In this document: positions 29,351-41,654 of the stretch, piece by piece
Numbering within the stretch: position 1 is the stretch's first letter
How the letters are laid out: the number at the start of each line of letters is the position of its first letter
Assembly (NCBI GenBank): GCA_949361645.1
Contig: OX442430.1
Location: forward strand, 6,446,081-6,510,080
Source of the DNA: Spongilla lacustris
Taxonomy: Eukaryota > Porifera > Demospongiae > Spongillida > Spongillidae
DNA length: 64,000 nucleotides
Reading direction: 5' to 3'
Position numbers and translations under genes: made by a program
The notes under the pieces: model-generated
Told to the model about the DNA's origin: nothing
The model's input: only the letters and a program-made list of their open reading frames with translations
The model's database searches: none

Positions 29351-30590
29351 TCAGTAGTTAGGCACAGTTTGAACTAAATTAGAGAAGATCATAGTTTTTT
29401 TTTGTTTGACTAGACATGGCTTTACTCTTCTTTGAATGTCTGTACAGCTCTCTCTGCAAGGCCGTTGCTGGATGGGTGGTATTGGGAGCACGTGATGTCT
29501 CTGATACCATTGCCGGTCGTGAACGTCCCTAAACTCCTGACTCGTAAATGCAATCCCATTGTCCGAGACTAATAGTTCATGAAGTCTGTGAGTAGCGAAT
29601 GTATACCTCTGATGCATGTTACTTAGAGGATGTTGTATGGGCACCACGCCTATCTCTAGCCACTTTGAGTGGGCGTCCATCAGCAGAATGATGTTTTCCC
29701 CTTAGGGAACCAGCAAAGTCGACGTGTAGTCGTGACCATGGTCGCATAGGCCATTCCCACAGGTGCAGGGGAGCTGGGGGAGGGGCCTTTCTGTTCACCT
29801 GACATGGTTGGCAACACTTCACTTTTCTCTCCAGGTCTTCGTCCATGCCAGGCCACCATACCACACCCCTAGTTAGAGCCTTCATCCAAGATGCTCCCGG
29901 GTGCCCTTCGTGTAAGATACGCATTACTGCTTCTCTTCCAGCTGTCACTTTGATCCAGTCTTTGCAGCTGTAGTACTGTGTCCCCAGGAATGGTGACGTC
30001 CGACACAGTGTCTTCTAGTGGTAGCCTACTGAGCGCATCTGCATTAGCCTGTAGCTTCAATGTCTTAAATTCCATCATGTAATGATAGGCACCGAGTGTG
30101 AGAGCCCACCTTTTGAATCCTTGAGGATGCCATTGAGGAAACTGGGCGGCATTCACTTGTGGTCTGAACTTCACGGCCCAGTAAGAATTGGTGGAATTTC
30201 GTCACACCATACACGACAGCTAGACCTTCCTTTTCCAATTGGCAGTACTTTTTCTTCACAGGTGCCAGGGTGCGGGAAGCATAGGCTATGGGATGTTTCT
30301 AAGCCATCGCTGAACTGATGATGCCAGAGAACAGCACCGAGCATCACATTACAATATTAGCTTCTGCTCTGGGTTGTAGGGTGTCAGGACCTTTGCCGAT
30401 GTTAGTGGCTGTTTTGCACGCTTAATGGCTCTATCATCATGATCCCAACGCCATGGTGTGTGTCTCTTCAGCAGGTTGTATGATGCAGTGAGAGTGCTGG
30501 CAAGGTGAGGCAAGAACTTCCTGTAGTAGTTCACCATTCCTAGGAAGGACCTCAACTGTTCAGCACACATGTCTCGGCAAGAATTATACT
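29351..30590 (-). mobile_element. Ty3/gypsy pol fragment (RT end, RNase H, integrase)
   Basis: In order on the minus strand: RT thumb LRSFLGMVNYYRKFLPHLAS (30570-30350), RNase H CQLEKEGLAVVYGVTKFHQF (30259-30065), linker ANADALSRLPLED, the integrase H2C2 finger HEGHPGASWMK to CCQPCQ, and core HVDFAG (to about 29700), then a damaged core with MDAHSKWLE. Frames shift several times and no LTRs flank it. Confidence 0.85.
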
Positions 30591-31411
30591 AGTCAATCAC
30601 TTTTTCGTGATATACCGGTCCATCTCATAGACTTCGTGACAGAGAATTCCTCGGTCCAATTATATGTAAGCTCCAGAATTTCGTGCAGGCTTAGATGGCT
30701 ACCAGCAAACCAGGAATTTGTGCACAGGAGAATACTCTTTCTGCTATTAAACATACAGCATCGCCATCTGCATCTAGGCAGGAGTGAATATGATGCAAGA
30801 CGAAATAATGATTCGAAGAGGGTCCAGCTAGCGATCCCCCTTATGTAGATAGCGAATGTGCAGCATTATAAAAAAATATGAACATACAGGTGATGTCAAG
30901 AGTAACAGCATGCAGTTGCTTCTTGTGGTTCCGTAACGGAACTTATTGATTGTGATTTATACAGCTTTTAGGCCATGAAACCAACGAGTGCCAATTGTTG
31001 GAATGTTACGTTTGTAATGAAAAGATTATTTCTTAGGGGAAATCCCAGGGGAGCCTAAACATAATATCGCCATCTGCATTTAGGCAGGAGAGAATGTGAT
31101 GAAAGACGAAATACTGAATAATAGTATCTACATTAATTAACCTTAACACAAATTGGAGATGGTGAACTGGAGCACGTGAACTGGAGCACGTGTACTGAAG
31201 CACATGAACTGGAGCACGTGAACTGGAGCACGTGAACTGGAGCACGTGAACTGGAGATGGTGAACTGGAGATAAGGTGAATTGGAGATGGTGAACTGGAG
31301 CACGTGAACTGGAAATAGAGAACTGGAACAAGAAGGACCTCCGTTTGAAGCCGCTAGCGTCCCGCATAGTCAGTTGTTGAGCCATAGATAGTATAGAGAA
31401 CTCTAAAGTAT
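30591..31411. other. Non-genic repeat stretch
   Basis: Contains two related 60-70 bp segments (about 30748-30815 and 31057-31120; shared ATCGCCATCTGCATYTAGGC) and a minisatellite at 31155-31330 built from GAACTGGAGCACGT and GAACTGGAGATGGT units. No gene recognised. Confidence 0.6.
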
Positions 31412-31810
31412 CTACGGATTCGATATCATGTCATTCACACGTAATTTTGGATGATTAACTATTATAGCATAGTCAGTATGCAAGCGCAATGCATTAATTG
31501 CTGCAATATGCTTAACATTAACTGACCTGTAGCTATCTGTTCCTTCACGCTTCACAAACAGCATGGGTTGATTGCACCCACTGCAAGTCTGTCGGCGAGC
31601 AAGTAATCCATTGTCCATACACCACTGAATAGTAGTGTCTTGATCGCACAAAACGTTACGCAACAGACATTTGAATGACCAGAATTCAAGATGCAAGCGT
31701 AACGGTCCACACTGCAGCGCTTGTGCCATTATTGTTTGAAACACATGCAATAGAACCATGCATATTGATATATTTACACACACCGGGTATTTATATGCAT
31801 TGCAAACCAT
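31412..31810 (-). mobile_element. Possible Merlin/ISXO2-type transposase N-terminal exon
   Basis: The minus frame encodes IQWCMDNGLLARRQTCSGCN and ends at TACAG followed by GTCAGT, a good donor. The Cys pair after an 'LL..R..C..C' segment resembles the zinc ribbon of ISXO2-like transposases. Remaining domains were not found next to it. Confidence 0.4.
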
Positions 31811-32531
31811 AGCCGCGCTTTACTGCCAATGGCACCGTTGCTGATTCCATTTTCAAGCTCGCTCTTTGCAACCAATCACAATTCAGCCCGCTGTTTCCAA
31901 TTGCATCTGGGGCATGCATTATAATCTCTACCAAAGGTTTGAGAGCTAGATAGAAATCGGTCAATTGTCTGATTGCTATAGGGCAAAGTGTTGTCAGGCA
32001 TACCTTTTATACAGACATTCGATATGGCAATCGTGAACCACGACCTGTTTTCCTGCTCAAGTGGTCTTACTTGACCATGAGCTTGTTGGTGCACCTGGTG
32101 CACTAGCAATCAATGAGGTATATGTATTATACTCCCATTTTGAGTTACCGGGGTATCCGGGCATAGCCTCTGCTTGCAATTGGTTTCTGAAGTACAAAGA
32201 TTGATTTGTACAGAACATGGATGGCATGTACGATCTACACGCAACATTCAGTGTTCAATAGTATCTCGAATCAAACAGTTCAGATATTCTCCGTTTCTTC
32301 TTGATTTTAACATTACTCAATGCTATATTTGCCCCAAATGGGAAAATGATGTTATTCAATTTAGTCCACCTTCGCTTCCGTGTCTCATTTGGTGTACCAA
32401 TCTGAGCTGCACGTATGGCAAAATAAAATTTTAATTACATCTCTTATAATATATCACACCTAGGTTTATGAACATTGCACAATGGTAAATGACATCAATA
32501 ACAATGCATGTGAATTTCTAAACTACCCTAT
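31811..32531. other. No gene recognised
   Basis: A minus frame at 31876-32109 ends with a CPRC motif (DYNACPRCNWKQ) but has no clear family. The rest of the stretch shows nothing. Confidence 0.35.
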
Positions 32532-33270
32532 GTGGAGTTAGCTGTTGGTCTATTTTTAGAATAGGATAGTATTATAGGATCACGTGATGTATGTTGATTG
32601 CTTTCTCCAGTGTAAGAGCAGCATCGAGCTGTAAACGCCTAGACAATGCTTTGTGTCGAATGCCCATTACAATACGATCCCTGATAAGCTCTTCCCGGAG
32701 GGTACCATATTCACAATTGCGAGCGAGGCTATGAAGACTCAGAACATATTGTTCAACCGGTTCCCCCTCCAACTGGTTCCTGCTGTTGAACCGAGTGCGC
32801 TCATAGATAATGTTTCTTTTTACACGAAAGTAGGCTTCAAAGGTCTCTATAGCATCACAATACCGTTGTTTCGCCTTTTCAAGAGAGGCAGCTGTTGCCT
32901 GCAACACCTGCCCCTTCTCCAAGGCAATACAGTAATGTACTGACCTGTCGACTTTCGTCTTCGTTGCAAAGCCCCGACGCAACGCGAAACTGCTCAAATC
33001 TTTTCTTCCATTGAGGCAACGAGTCCGAATCTGTAAAATCCAACGGAGGAGGGGGTTCTAGTCGAATTGTAGCCATGAACCGCTGCCACCAGTAGATGGG
33101 AGGTCCAACTACCCAACACCATCCAGTCCTATTGCTTCACGTACCAGATTGAAGACAGGAGTATTTCTCCACCTCAAAGACTCTGAAAGAAGAGAGTTGT
33201 AGAGTTAGCTGTTGGACTATATTTAGAATAGGATAGTATTATAGGATCACGTGATGTATGTTGATTGCTT
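32532..33270 (-). mobile_element. Gypsy-like gag with LTR remnants, internally deleted
   Basis: Minus frames from 33076 encode gag: MATIRLEPPPPLDFTDSDSL, PQWKKRFEQFRVASGL, DESRQVSTLLYCLGE, then after a frameshift YERTRFNSRNQLEGEPVEQY and RDRIVMGIR. The same 72-bp sequence (GTRGAGTTAGCTGTTGG to GTTGATTGCTT) lies at 32532-32603 and 33199-33270 in direct orientation, as expected of LTR ends. Gag runs straight into the lower copy, so all of pol is missing. Confidence 0.75.
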
Positions 33271-33319
33271 CTAATTGCAATGAGAGTCTAATGTCACACC
33301 CTACACTCCCCCTACACTC

Positions 33320-34800
33320 AACTTTGCACTGGTTTAGCAGTTCCAAGGGTACCCATAGCATTTCTCTTTTCCTTTGTTGAAAGTCTCTGCGTGTAAAAAT
33401 TCAAACAGCGTGCAGTATCATGCTGATTCATGCACTCCTTGCTTAATATATACTCTAATCCTCACTCCAAACACCTGCTTGAGGGACGTCAAGAATCGCT
33501 CATTGTGTACAGCATTTTGCTTCTCATTGATTGTAATGCCAGAAGCTGCAATAGATTACTTGCCAAAGTGACATCGTCTTTAAACTTTGAAGGCAGGTTT
33601 GTCCCTGTCATGTCATTATTGGAAACGTCCTGTTTGCAGAGCTTCTTCGTTGGTTAAATTCCCATAAACAGCAGCTTCTAACACCTCTTTATTTATTATA
33701 CCCATGCCCACAAGTTGATGGCCTTTATCAGGCCAGCCTCGGCCTGTTGTCTATCACTACACTTCACCACTTGTTAAGCGAAATGCAGAATCAAATCACA
33801 AAATGAGTCCGATTTGGTCTTGTAGATTACAAAAGCCACCGTAACGACCTCAGGTGAATAACCTTTACGGTTATTGTCTATAATTAAACTAACATACTAT
33901 ATAGATATTTACATTCTCCTTGAGTTAGTGTGCCAGATCTCCTTTGTCCATATATTCCAGCACCATATAGAAACGGAAAATCCTCCACGCAAACAGCATG
34001 AATTTTCAATATGTGACCACAAGATAGTGCTCACGAGGTATATGCAAGGAGATTGGAGTGATGTTGTGTTATGATGGTGTTCTGTTTCTTCTTGAAGTAA
34101 GAGGTGTGGTGGTACTGATTTTAGTGGTGTATTTCTTGCTTTTCGTGGATTGTAAGGCCAGAAGCTGCAATAGATTTCTTGCCAAAGTGACATCGTCTTT
34201 AAACTTTGAAGCAAGTTTGTCCCTCTCATGTCATTATGGGAACGTCCTGTTTGCAGGGCTTCTTCGTCGGTTAAATTCGCATAAACAGCAGCTTCTAACA
34301 CCTCTTTGTTTATTATACCCACACCCACAAGTTCATGGCCTTTATCAGGCCACACTTCACCACTTGTTAAGCGAAATGCAGAATCAAATCACAAAATGAG
34401 TCCAATTTGGTCTTGTAGGCTTTACAGTATGGATATTTACATTCTCCTTGAGTAAGTGTGCCCAGGTCTCCTTTGTCCATGTATTCCAGCACCATATGAA
34501 AAATGGAACATCCTCCACACAAACAGCAATAAGTGACCACAAGATGGTGCTCACGTGCTATATGCAAGGAGATCAGAGTCCTAACTCTGTAAATATCAAC
34601 TGTGCATTGGTTTAGCAGTTCCAAGGGTACCCATAGCATTCCTTTGTTCCTTTGTTGAAAGTCTGTGTGTAAAAATTCAAACGTGCAGTATCGTGCTGAT
34701 TCATGCACTCCTTGCTTAATATATACTCAAATCTTCACTCCAAACACCTGCTTGAGGGACGTCAAGAATTGCTCGTTGTGTACAGCATTTTGCTTCTCAT
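33320..34800 (-). pseudogene. Tandemly duplicated tyrosine-kinase-like pseudogene pieces
   Basis: Three blocks recur: a hinge block (about 33910-34040 and 34440-34560) encoding MVLEYMDKGDL, typical of the kinase hinge; a block (about 33530-33830 and 34150-34430) encoding YANLTDEEALQTG, like the tyrosine-kinase C-lobe segment before the final helices; and an unassigned block (33325-33530 and 34590-34800). Frames are broken and the ATP-binding loop and catalytic loop are missing. Confidence 0.5.
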
Positions 34801-35144
34801 ACATGCTTTACTACATTCTATCCTTGCAAACTGTGTGATAAGTGTAGTTAGCATTTCATCCAATATAGTCAGCACATGATGCTGATCTTGTTGAAACCAT
34901 ATGCACTTAATATGCCTGCTCATCACAATGACATCATACAAATATACCTGCACCTACAGTTCACATTATTACCAGTGGTTTGTACCATCAGTTGTCATCT
35001 TTTCAAATAAAAGTACACGAACAGTTTTGTATAAGGTACATGTGTATGGCTTATATTGTACATACATTGTCCATACTCCACTAGGTACTGGAGATGGCGT
35101 GTTGCTAAGTGGCCAGAACCGCATCACAGCTTGATTGCAAAAGA

Positions 35145-35885
35145 AACCAAGTAAGCCATTTTGCCTGATCCAACTAGAGGTTAGCATATGTGTGTCTATT
35201 GCCTGATCCAACAAGAGGTAAATGCCTTGAGGGGGATTAGCATTTGTGTGTCTATTGCCTGATCCAACAAGAGGTAAATGCCTTGAGGTGGATTAGCATC
35301 TGTCTGTCTATTGCCTGATCCAACAAGAGGTAAATGCCTTGAGGGGGATTAGCATTTGTCTGTCTATTGCCTGATCCAACAAGAGGTAAATGCCTTGAGG
35401 TGGATTAGCATCTGTCTGTCTATTGCCTGATCCAACAAGAGGTAAATGCCTTGAGGTGGATTAGCATCTGTCTGTCTATTGCCTGATCCAACAAGAGGTA
35501 AATGCCTTGAGGTGGATTAGCATCTGTCTGTCTATTGCCTGATCCAACAAGAGGTAAATGCCTTGAGGGGGATTAGCATTTGTCTGTCTATTGCCTGATC
35601 CAACAAGAGGTAAATGCCTTGAGGTGGATTAGCATCTGTCTGTCTATTGCCTGATCCAACAAGAGGTAAATGCCTTGAGGTGGATTAGCATCTGTCTGTC
35701 TATTGCCTGATCCAACAAGAGGTAAATGCCTTGAGGTGGATTAGCATCTGTCTGTCTATTGCCTGATCCAACAAGAGGTAAATGCCTTGAGGTGGATTAA
35801 CATCTGTCTGTCTATTGCCTGATCCAACAAGAGGTAAATGCCTTGAGGTGGATTAGCATCTGTCTGTTTATTGCCTGATCCAACT
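35145..35885. repeat. 56-bp tandem repeat, about 12 copies
   Basis: Units begin ATTGCCTGATCCAACAAGAG and include GTAAATGCCTTGAGG and GATTAGCATCTGTCTGTCT. Copies differ mainly at TGG/GGG and CAT/CATT positions. Flanking sequence gives further partial units. Confidence 0.95.
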
Positions 35886-37156
35886 AGAGTTAAATATCTG
35901 TATGTTGTTTTATCCAAGTATAGGTAAATATCTAAGTGGAATGGGCACGGCTGCAAGAGCACTGACTTCTTATGAAGCACAGTGATCGGTGTGATTACTT
36001 GGTATGCTTGCACTTCGTGTGTGATGATAGAGTGATTTTTAAGAACTTCGTAACAGGTGCCACATTGAAACTCGTGAAAGTACCCCACCATCTTAACTTT
36101 AGAAGACTTCAAGCAAGTTCTTTGTGAGTCATTGCACAAGTAGCTGTGCACAGAACACAGTTCATGATTTGCACAAAATGCCCAATAACATTCAGTCCAT
36201 TCATCACAGATAGTGTGAATGAGACAGGTACATACATGTACTTCATATTCCTTGCCACATACTGTTTACTAAAGAGCATTGAAGGCAGCTTTTTATTCAT
36301 CCTCTGTCTAACAAGCACGTTCTGACTGGCTGCAACTCATTGGGGATGCAAAGGTAATTTATACAGTTTAGCTCTGTTCATTTCAATGTTCTCAACAGTG
36401 CACTTTTAGCAAGTTTATTAGGATTTTATGGATGTGTTCGTCTGTCCTTTACTTAAGGTGGTATGTGTTTATTGTGATCTGCATTTGTTTGTTTCAAATA
36501 TGGTTTCAGAGCTGTCTGCTCGCATGGTGCTCTAGGCTACTTGGTACATGATTTCACTTTATTCAACATCCTCCATATTCCAAAAAACGAAAACCTACTG
36601 TGAAACGTGTTTATGACCAGTATGGCATGTTATGATCCATGCACAAAAGGCCACCATGTGAATGCGTGTTTAAGTACTGACTTGATGATCCACCAAGCTG
36701 CATGTTAACTCTAATATAGGGGTGGAGAAGATATAAATGTTGTATCTCTGTACCATTAATGGCATGCCGTGTGGTTTTATTATGCGGCGCAAACATCAAC
36801 CAGCCTGATAAATTAACAGAATGGCATTTTAGAAATACTGTAGCGTGCTAAATGTACATTGTATGTTGATGAGCGAGCATGTGCATCAGTATTAAATGGG
36901 CGTGAAAAGTGTTAATCATAGATTGACTGAAACTGGAGTGACTTAAGTCACTGTGGAGTGACCTAAGTCAGTGACTTAAGTCACTACCCTGGGTAACGAT
37001 GAAATGAGATTTATACTTTGCTACCAAAAAATTCTTTACATGTGGTTGATTGTTAATACAGATAACAGCAGGTTCATATAAATGAATTTCATTTAAGCTA
37101 CACATTATTACTTTGGATGCTTGCGTGTACCAAAGGCATGGTATATCACTGATTAT
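35886..37156. other. No gene recognised; palindrome pair inside
   Basis: Minus frames at 35900-36320 look partly protein-like (QCGTCYEVLKNH) but have no family and are interrupted. Two identical 16-bp palindromes AGTGACTTAAGTCACT lie at 36937-36952 and 36970-36985. Confidence 0.4.
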
Positions 37157-37239
37157 ATACAGTATGTGTCAATATAAAGTTAACGCCACGCAGTGCGCTA
37201 CCAGGTAGCGCACTACCTTTTATAGGTAGTGCGCTACTG

Positions 37240-40200
37240 CGATGTTTAACTATTTTACTAAACAAAAATTGCTTTAAACTATTTAACTCATTAATAGGTA
37301 ACCCCTTATATGCTGTACTTGCCATTACAGTACATTGTGCCATTACTTTTGCACCAAAATAAGAATCAACTGCTAGCTTTAGTGCTAAGGTTGGCATTTT
37401 AGATTCGGCCGTTTAACTACGGTGTAGCTGAATCGTCATTTCAGGAGGCCTGAGCACACTTTTGTCAATCTCAGAAGATGGCGAACAGTTATTTCCATCC
37501 CTAATAGGCAGACACGTTGTTGACTCTGATGATGGCTCAGGTGCAGACGTGACTGGTGCCTGTGGCTGGTGCTGTGACTGGTGCTATCGCTGGTGCTATG
37601 GCTGGTGCTATGGCTGGTGCTATGGCTGGTGCTATGACTGGTGCTGTGACTGCTGCCTATGACTGGTGCTATGGCTGGTGCTATGGCTGGTGCTATGACT
37701 GGTGCTGTGACTGCTGCCTGTGACTGGTGCTATGGCTGGTGCTGTGGCTGGTTTTGTGGCTGGTTTTGTGGCTGGTACTGTGAGTCCTGTGATTGGTGCT
37801 GTGGCTGACACTGGCTGGTACTTTGGCTGGTACTTTGGCTGGTACTGGATGTGACAACCGTTTTGGCCAAATAGGTGCAGCAGTTTGGCCCAATGCATCC
37901 AATTTACCTAACAGTGCCATCTTCAGGTCGTTTATGGCAACTACAATACTTGTTTCCATCTTTTGTACTAAGGAATTAAAAGAGTAAATAGAGTCCTATT
38001 TGCACTTGCATTGTTACCTGCTTCTACTATGTCCGATTGACTTCTACTACTCTGAGGTAGATGGCGTGGTGATGGTAACAGTGAAGGTGTTTTAGACCAA
38101 GATGAATATGAATATCTATATCTATAGGGTTAAAATGTCCCTAGTGGGATTGGGTCAGTGGCTAATTCTGGCTGTGGATCAGTAGCTGGAGCTGTGACAG
38201 GAGATCTGTGACTGGTACTGTGACTGGATCTGCACAGTAAAAAAATTGCACAGTAAAAAAAATTGATGCAGAGACATTGATGGTGGGATTGCAGAAAATA
38301 TGCAAATAACATGCACACAGTTAAAAATTAAGATTAAATCACCTAATATTTGCTCCAGGGTTGCAATGGTAGCTGGCTCAATACAACATCGCCAAATTGC
38401 GAGGCAATTGTGTCCCGACCAATCCATGTTGGCATAGCTAAGGAAATGCTTTGGGTATACTTCAGTTTATTTCCCCCCCTTTTAAAGGTTAACTGCAACA
38501 TCTTGACACAAATTTAGTTGATTCAACCGTAACGGCAAGTGCAATTAAACACGGTACTGTTGTGCAATATGCTTAAGAATGTTTCCAAAAGCGATGGGAC
38601 CGCCAAACTTTCGTCGCCACATGAACTCGGGCAGATATGTGTCGAACAATTGTGAATGCATAGTTCGTTCCTCGCGCATCATGCGTTTGCAGCAACTCCA
38701 CATACTTTCCACACTCTGTGTGTGTGCCCCAGTCACTGGAACGACGAAATGGAGTGAGTGATTGACTGTGTGGTGTACGCTTCCCGTTGTTATGGAGAGT
38801 TGATATGCACTACATTCATCACTGTACACTACTGTACCAGGCCCGACATACTTAGTTATGATGGGAAGCAATGTCGCTGCATCCCGACGAGCCACTTCCA
38901 CAAGAACCTCCTCGCTCTACCCCTCCAAAGACCCTGTGACCGTCCACAACTCGTCCTTGATTATATTTACGTTTACCGAACTTGCTTTCATCAATTTCTA
39001 CTTCTTTTCCTTGACCACCAATGGTGGCTTGATTGTCTAAGAAATATTGAATGCATATGTCTCGGGTGAAATTATACCAGTCTACAGCTGTAGCACTTCC
39101 AACCTATATGTTAAAAAAAAATATTATTCCTTCTCCCCTCACCAAAGAATATAGAGACCTTCAGTTCGTCCTGTGCTTTGCCAACTGGCGTTTTCGTGGA
39201 CCACAGGTGTAGTAATCTCAAAACGAGGAGAATTTCCAAGTGACTTCCTGAATAGTATATATAGTGAATTGACAAAGGAACTGTACTTGCATATAATAAC
39301 CCAAATTTTGTGATTTGTAAACTTACCATACATACTGCTAAACCTAAGCTAAACTAGGTCCAGCTAGACGGGGGAACAGTCGACTGATCCGCTAACAAAT
39401 CCAGCTAGACGGGGGAACAGGTGACTGAGCCGCTAACAAATCCAGCTAGACGGGGGAACAGTCGGCTGATCCACTAACAAATCCAGCTAGACCTGGAATA
39501 CCCCGCAAATGTAATAACGATCGTGTGTGTCCGTACCTTCAAAGAATGTTCCTTTCCTAAGAAACACCTCTTTCCTGCAGTTTTTCCGCGGACATCTCCA
39601 CCCCATTTCCTCCAGGCTCTTACCCTTCCGTTTGACCAGGTGCATTCCTCTTCCGCAGGAGCAAGTCTTGCTTGAAGGAAGAAGCTTCAACGCCTGACAC
39701 CATCGGATTGTAGAAGCATGATCTCAAAGAGTTGCCGGCATAACTCGTAATAGGAGACATCGTGAATGAGAGGGAATGCAACAAGCTGTGGACCTCGCAG
39801 AGCCATTTGATTTCCTTTTTATTCAGTGATATGAATCAAGTTGGACCTCGCAGAGCCATTTGATTTCCTTTTTATTCAGTGATATGAATCAAGTTGGACC
39901 TCGCAGAGCCATTTGATTTCCTTTTTATTCAGTGATATGAATCAAGTTGGACCTCGCAGAGCCATTTGATTTCCTTTTTATTCAGTGATATGAATCAAAA
40001 GTTAGACCTGATGTACCTTCATATTCGTATTCATCAGTTTAATGAATCATATACATGTACCCTGATGTACCTTTGTATTCATCAGTTTAACATAATGTTA
40101 ACGTTTTAAAGGGGGGTAGTAAACTGAAGTATAGCCAATGCTTTTTGCGTTTTCCCTTACCTATGCCAACCCCGCCGAATTGCACAATTCGACTCAGCGG

Positions 40201-40910
40201 TAGCTGGAGCTGTGACTGGATCTGTGACTGGTACTGTGACTGGATCTGTGACTGGTACTTTGACTGGATCTTTGACTGGTACTGGTGTGGCTGGCATTTC
40301 CGCTGTGCTGGCATAATCCAGAATTCTTACTTAAATAATTGTTTGTTGAACGTTATATTAACCTTGTAGGTTATCTACCTTTTGGCTTGGTTGGCTTTGC
40401 CTTGGCATTGCCAGTCTTTGCCTTAGCAGCAAGCTTTCCCCCTGGAAATGTGGAAAATTGCCATATGCATATCACTTCTATTAAAATTGTGAATAACCAC
40501 TAACGTTCTGGGATCGGTGCTGTTTCTATAGCTGTTGCTGCAGGATGGTTGCATTATACCCAGTAGCGCTATCAATTCAGAAAACGCTTACTTTGTTGTA
40601 TTGTTGCAATTTCAAGCTGTCGCCACTGTTTCAGCTCCCCTTTGTAGGAACTCTTTTTCGAGACGCTCGATATCACTCTTTGCCTCTAATGGTAATCATT
40701 GAATATAGATCGATTGGTTCGTGGTAAATAAGTTAATTTACCTGAACCCACAATCTCTCCATAGTACAGCGTCTTTGCCCACTTCACAGTGCAATCCACC
40801 CCGCCCCCGCTGTTGACGGTTACGGCTCTACCAGGCACCACAGACGCTGCTGCATCCTTGTCTCGCCACCATATCAGATAGTAGAGCTCTAGTGTCATCA
40901 CATGGGTCAT
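37240..40910 (-). CDS. BEN-like domain protein of the TIR element (exons, probably disrupted)
   Basis: Exon 1 (40910-40742) encodes YYLIWWRDKDAAASVV and VKWAKTLYYGEIVGSG, a small beta-rich module. Later pieces: a coiled coil (SDIERLEKEFLQRGAE, near 40670-40600), a Lys/Ala basic stretch (KLAAKAKTGNAKAKPTKPK, near 40440-40380), VPVTDP repeats (40290-40190), Ser/Thr/Pro-rich repeats over 37860-37540, and a last exon (37397-37240) with LALKLAVDSYFGAKVMAQCT and LPINELNSLKQFLF, which resembles a BEN DNA-binding domain. Exon joins are not fully resolved, one intron would be only 36 nt, and the Merlin insertion interrupts the gene. The BEN call is tentative. Confidence 0.45.
38545..39690 (-). mobile_element. 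Merlin transposon transposase (ISXO2-like), nearly intact
   Basis: Pieces in order on the minus strand: zinc-ribbon exon (39690-39500: CSCGRGMHLV, WRCPRKNCRKEV, GTFFEG); a helical exon (LLHLWSTKTPVGKAQDELK, about 39270-39160); then from about 39100 TAVDWYNFTRD, the catalytic VEIDESKFGKRKYNQGR, HRVFGGVERG, a small frameshift near 38925, EVARRDAATLLP, YSDECSAY, VNHSLHFV and the last catalytic segment THTQSVESMWS. These are the DDE blocks of the Merlin superfamily. It interrupts the BEN-like gene. Confidence 0.8.
39360..40000. repeat. Two short tandem arrays
   Basis: 39358-39490 has about three copies of a roughly 60-bp unit with CCAGCTAGACGGGGGAACAG. 39788-40000 has four copies of a 53-bp unit starting TTGGACCTCGCAGAGCCATT. 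Confidence 0.85.
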
Positions 40911-41654
40911 TAAACTAAATCTAACATCTCTTATATGCGTGGCGTTAACTTTATATTGACGCATACTGTATGTAGTCAGCACATATGCGTAGGGTTCTGA
41001 ACAATCATCATCGGCGATGACCACTCACTCGAAGACGATTCGATGATCCCAAACTGCAATATGTCATCCAACTCTCTCTTCACACAATCCCGATATGCAT
41101 ATGCCGCTTGCTGGTAGCAGATGGTAGTAAAACCAGGACTTTGTCTGCAAAACTCACGTGTTCTTGCATTAGAATCATATCACCTCATCAGCATACTATT
41201 AACAGGAAGACATTATACACGTTCCCAGCATGCTGCGATTGTAGACTGAGAAATGCTATCGCAAGCAAATGTAACTAGATCAGTGGCATCAGAAGTATTA
41301 GATGGAGAACCATGCTTATAAACAGCAACTCCTGCTGCAAGCTGTTTAGCAATAACTTGCAAAGCTTCAATATTGCTGCCAGTGGTGACTAAAGTTTCCA
41401 ATAATTTATTCGTATACTCAGACTTATAAATGTTGCTATTACACCGGTGCCAATGCAGCCTAGATCTCGCATTAACCATCTGCGCTAGCCTAGCTAGGGG
41501 TGTACCTCTGGTAACTGAGAAGCTGGTCGGCCCGGCTATCTGCCTAACACTTATCTGAATCAAAATCAATTCATTGCTACAGAAAACATCTCGCAATTTG
41601 TTGATATAATATGCATGCAACCTTTAGCCAAGTGGAGGCCCTAGTATGATCAAG

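Larger units (their letters stand above)
37157..40971. mobile_element. 3.8-kb TIR-bounded element with BEN-like cargo gene
   Basis: Inverted ends of 36 bp, 35 identical (core GTCAATATAAAGTTAACGCC), at 37157-37192 and 40936-40971; TA flanks suggest a TA target duplication around CAGTATG. The left end is followed by subterminal hairpins (GTAGCGCACTACCT and its inverse, 37193-37240). Inside, all on the minus strand, are exons of one protein gene and a nested Merlin copy. No known transposase domain was recognised in the element itself. Confidence 0.7.
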
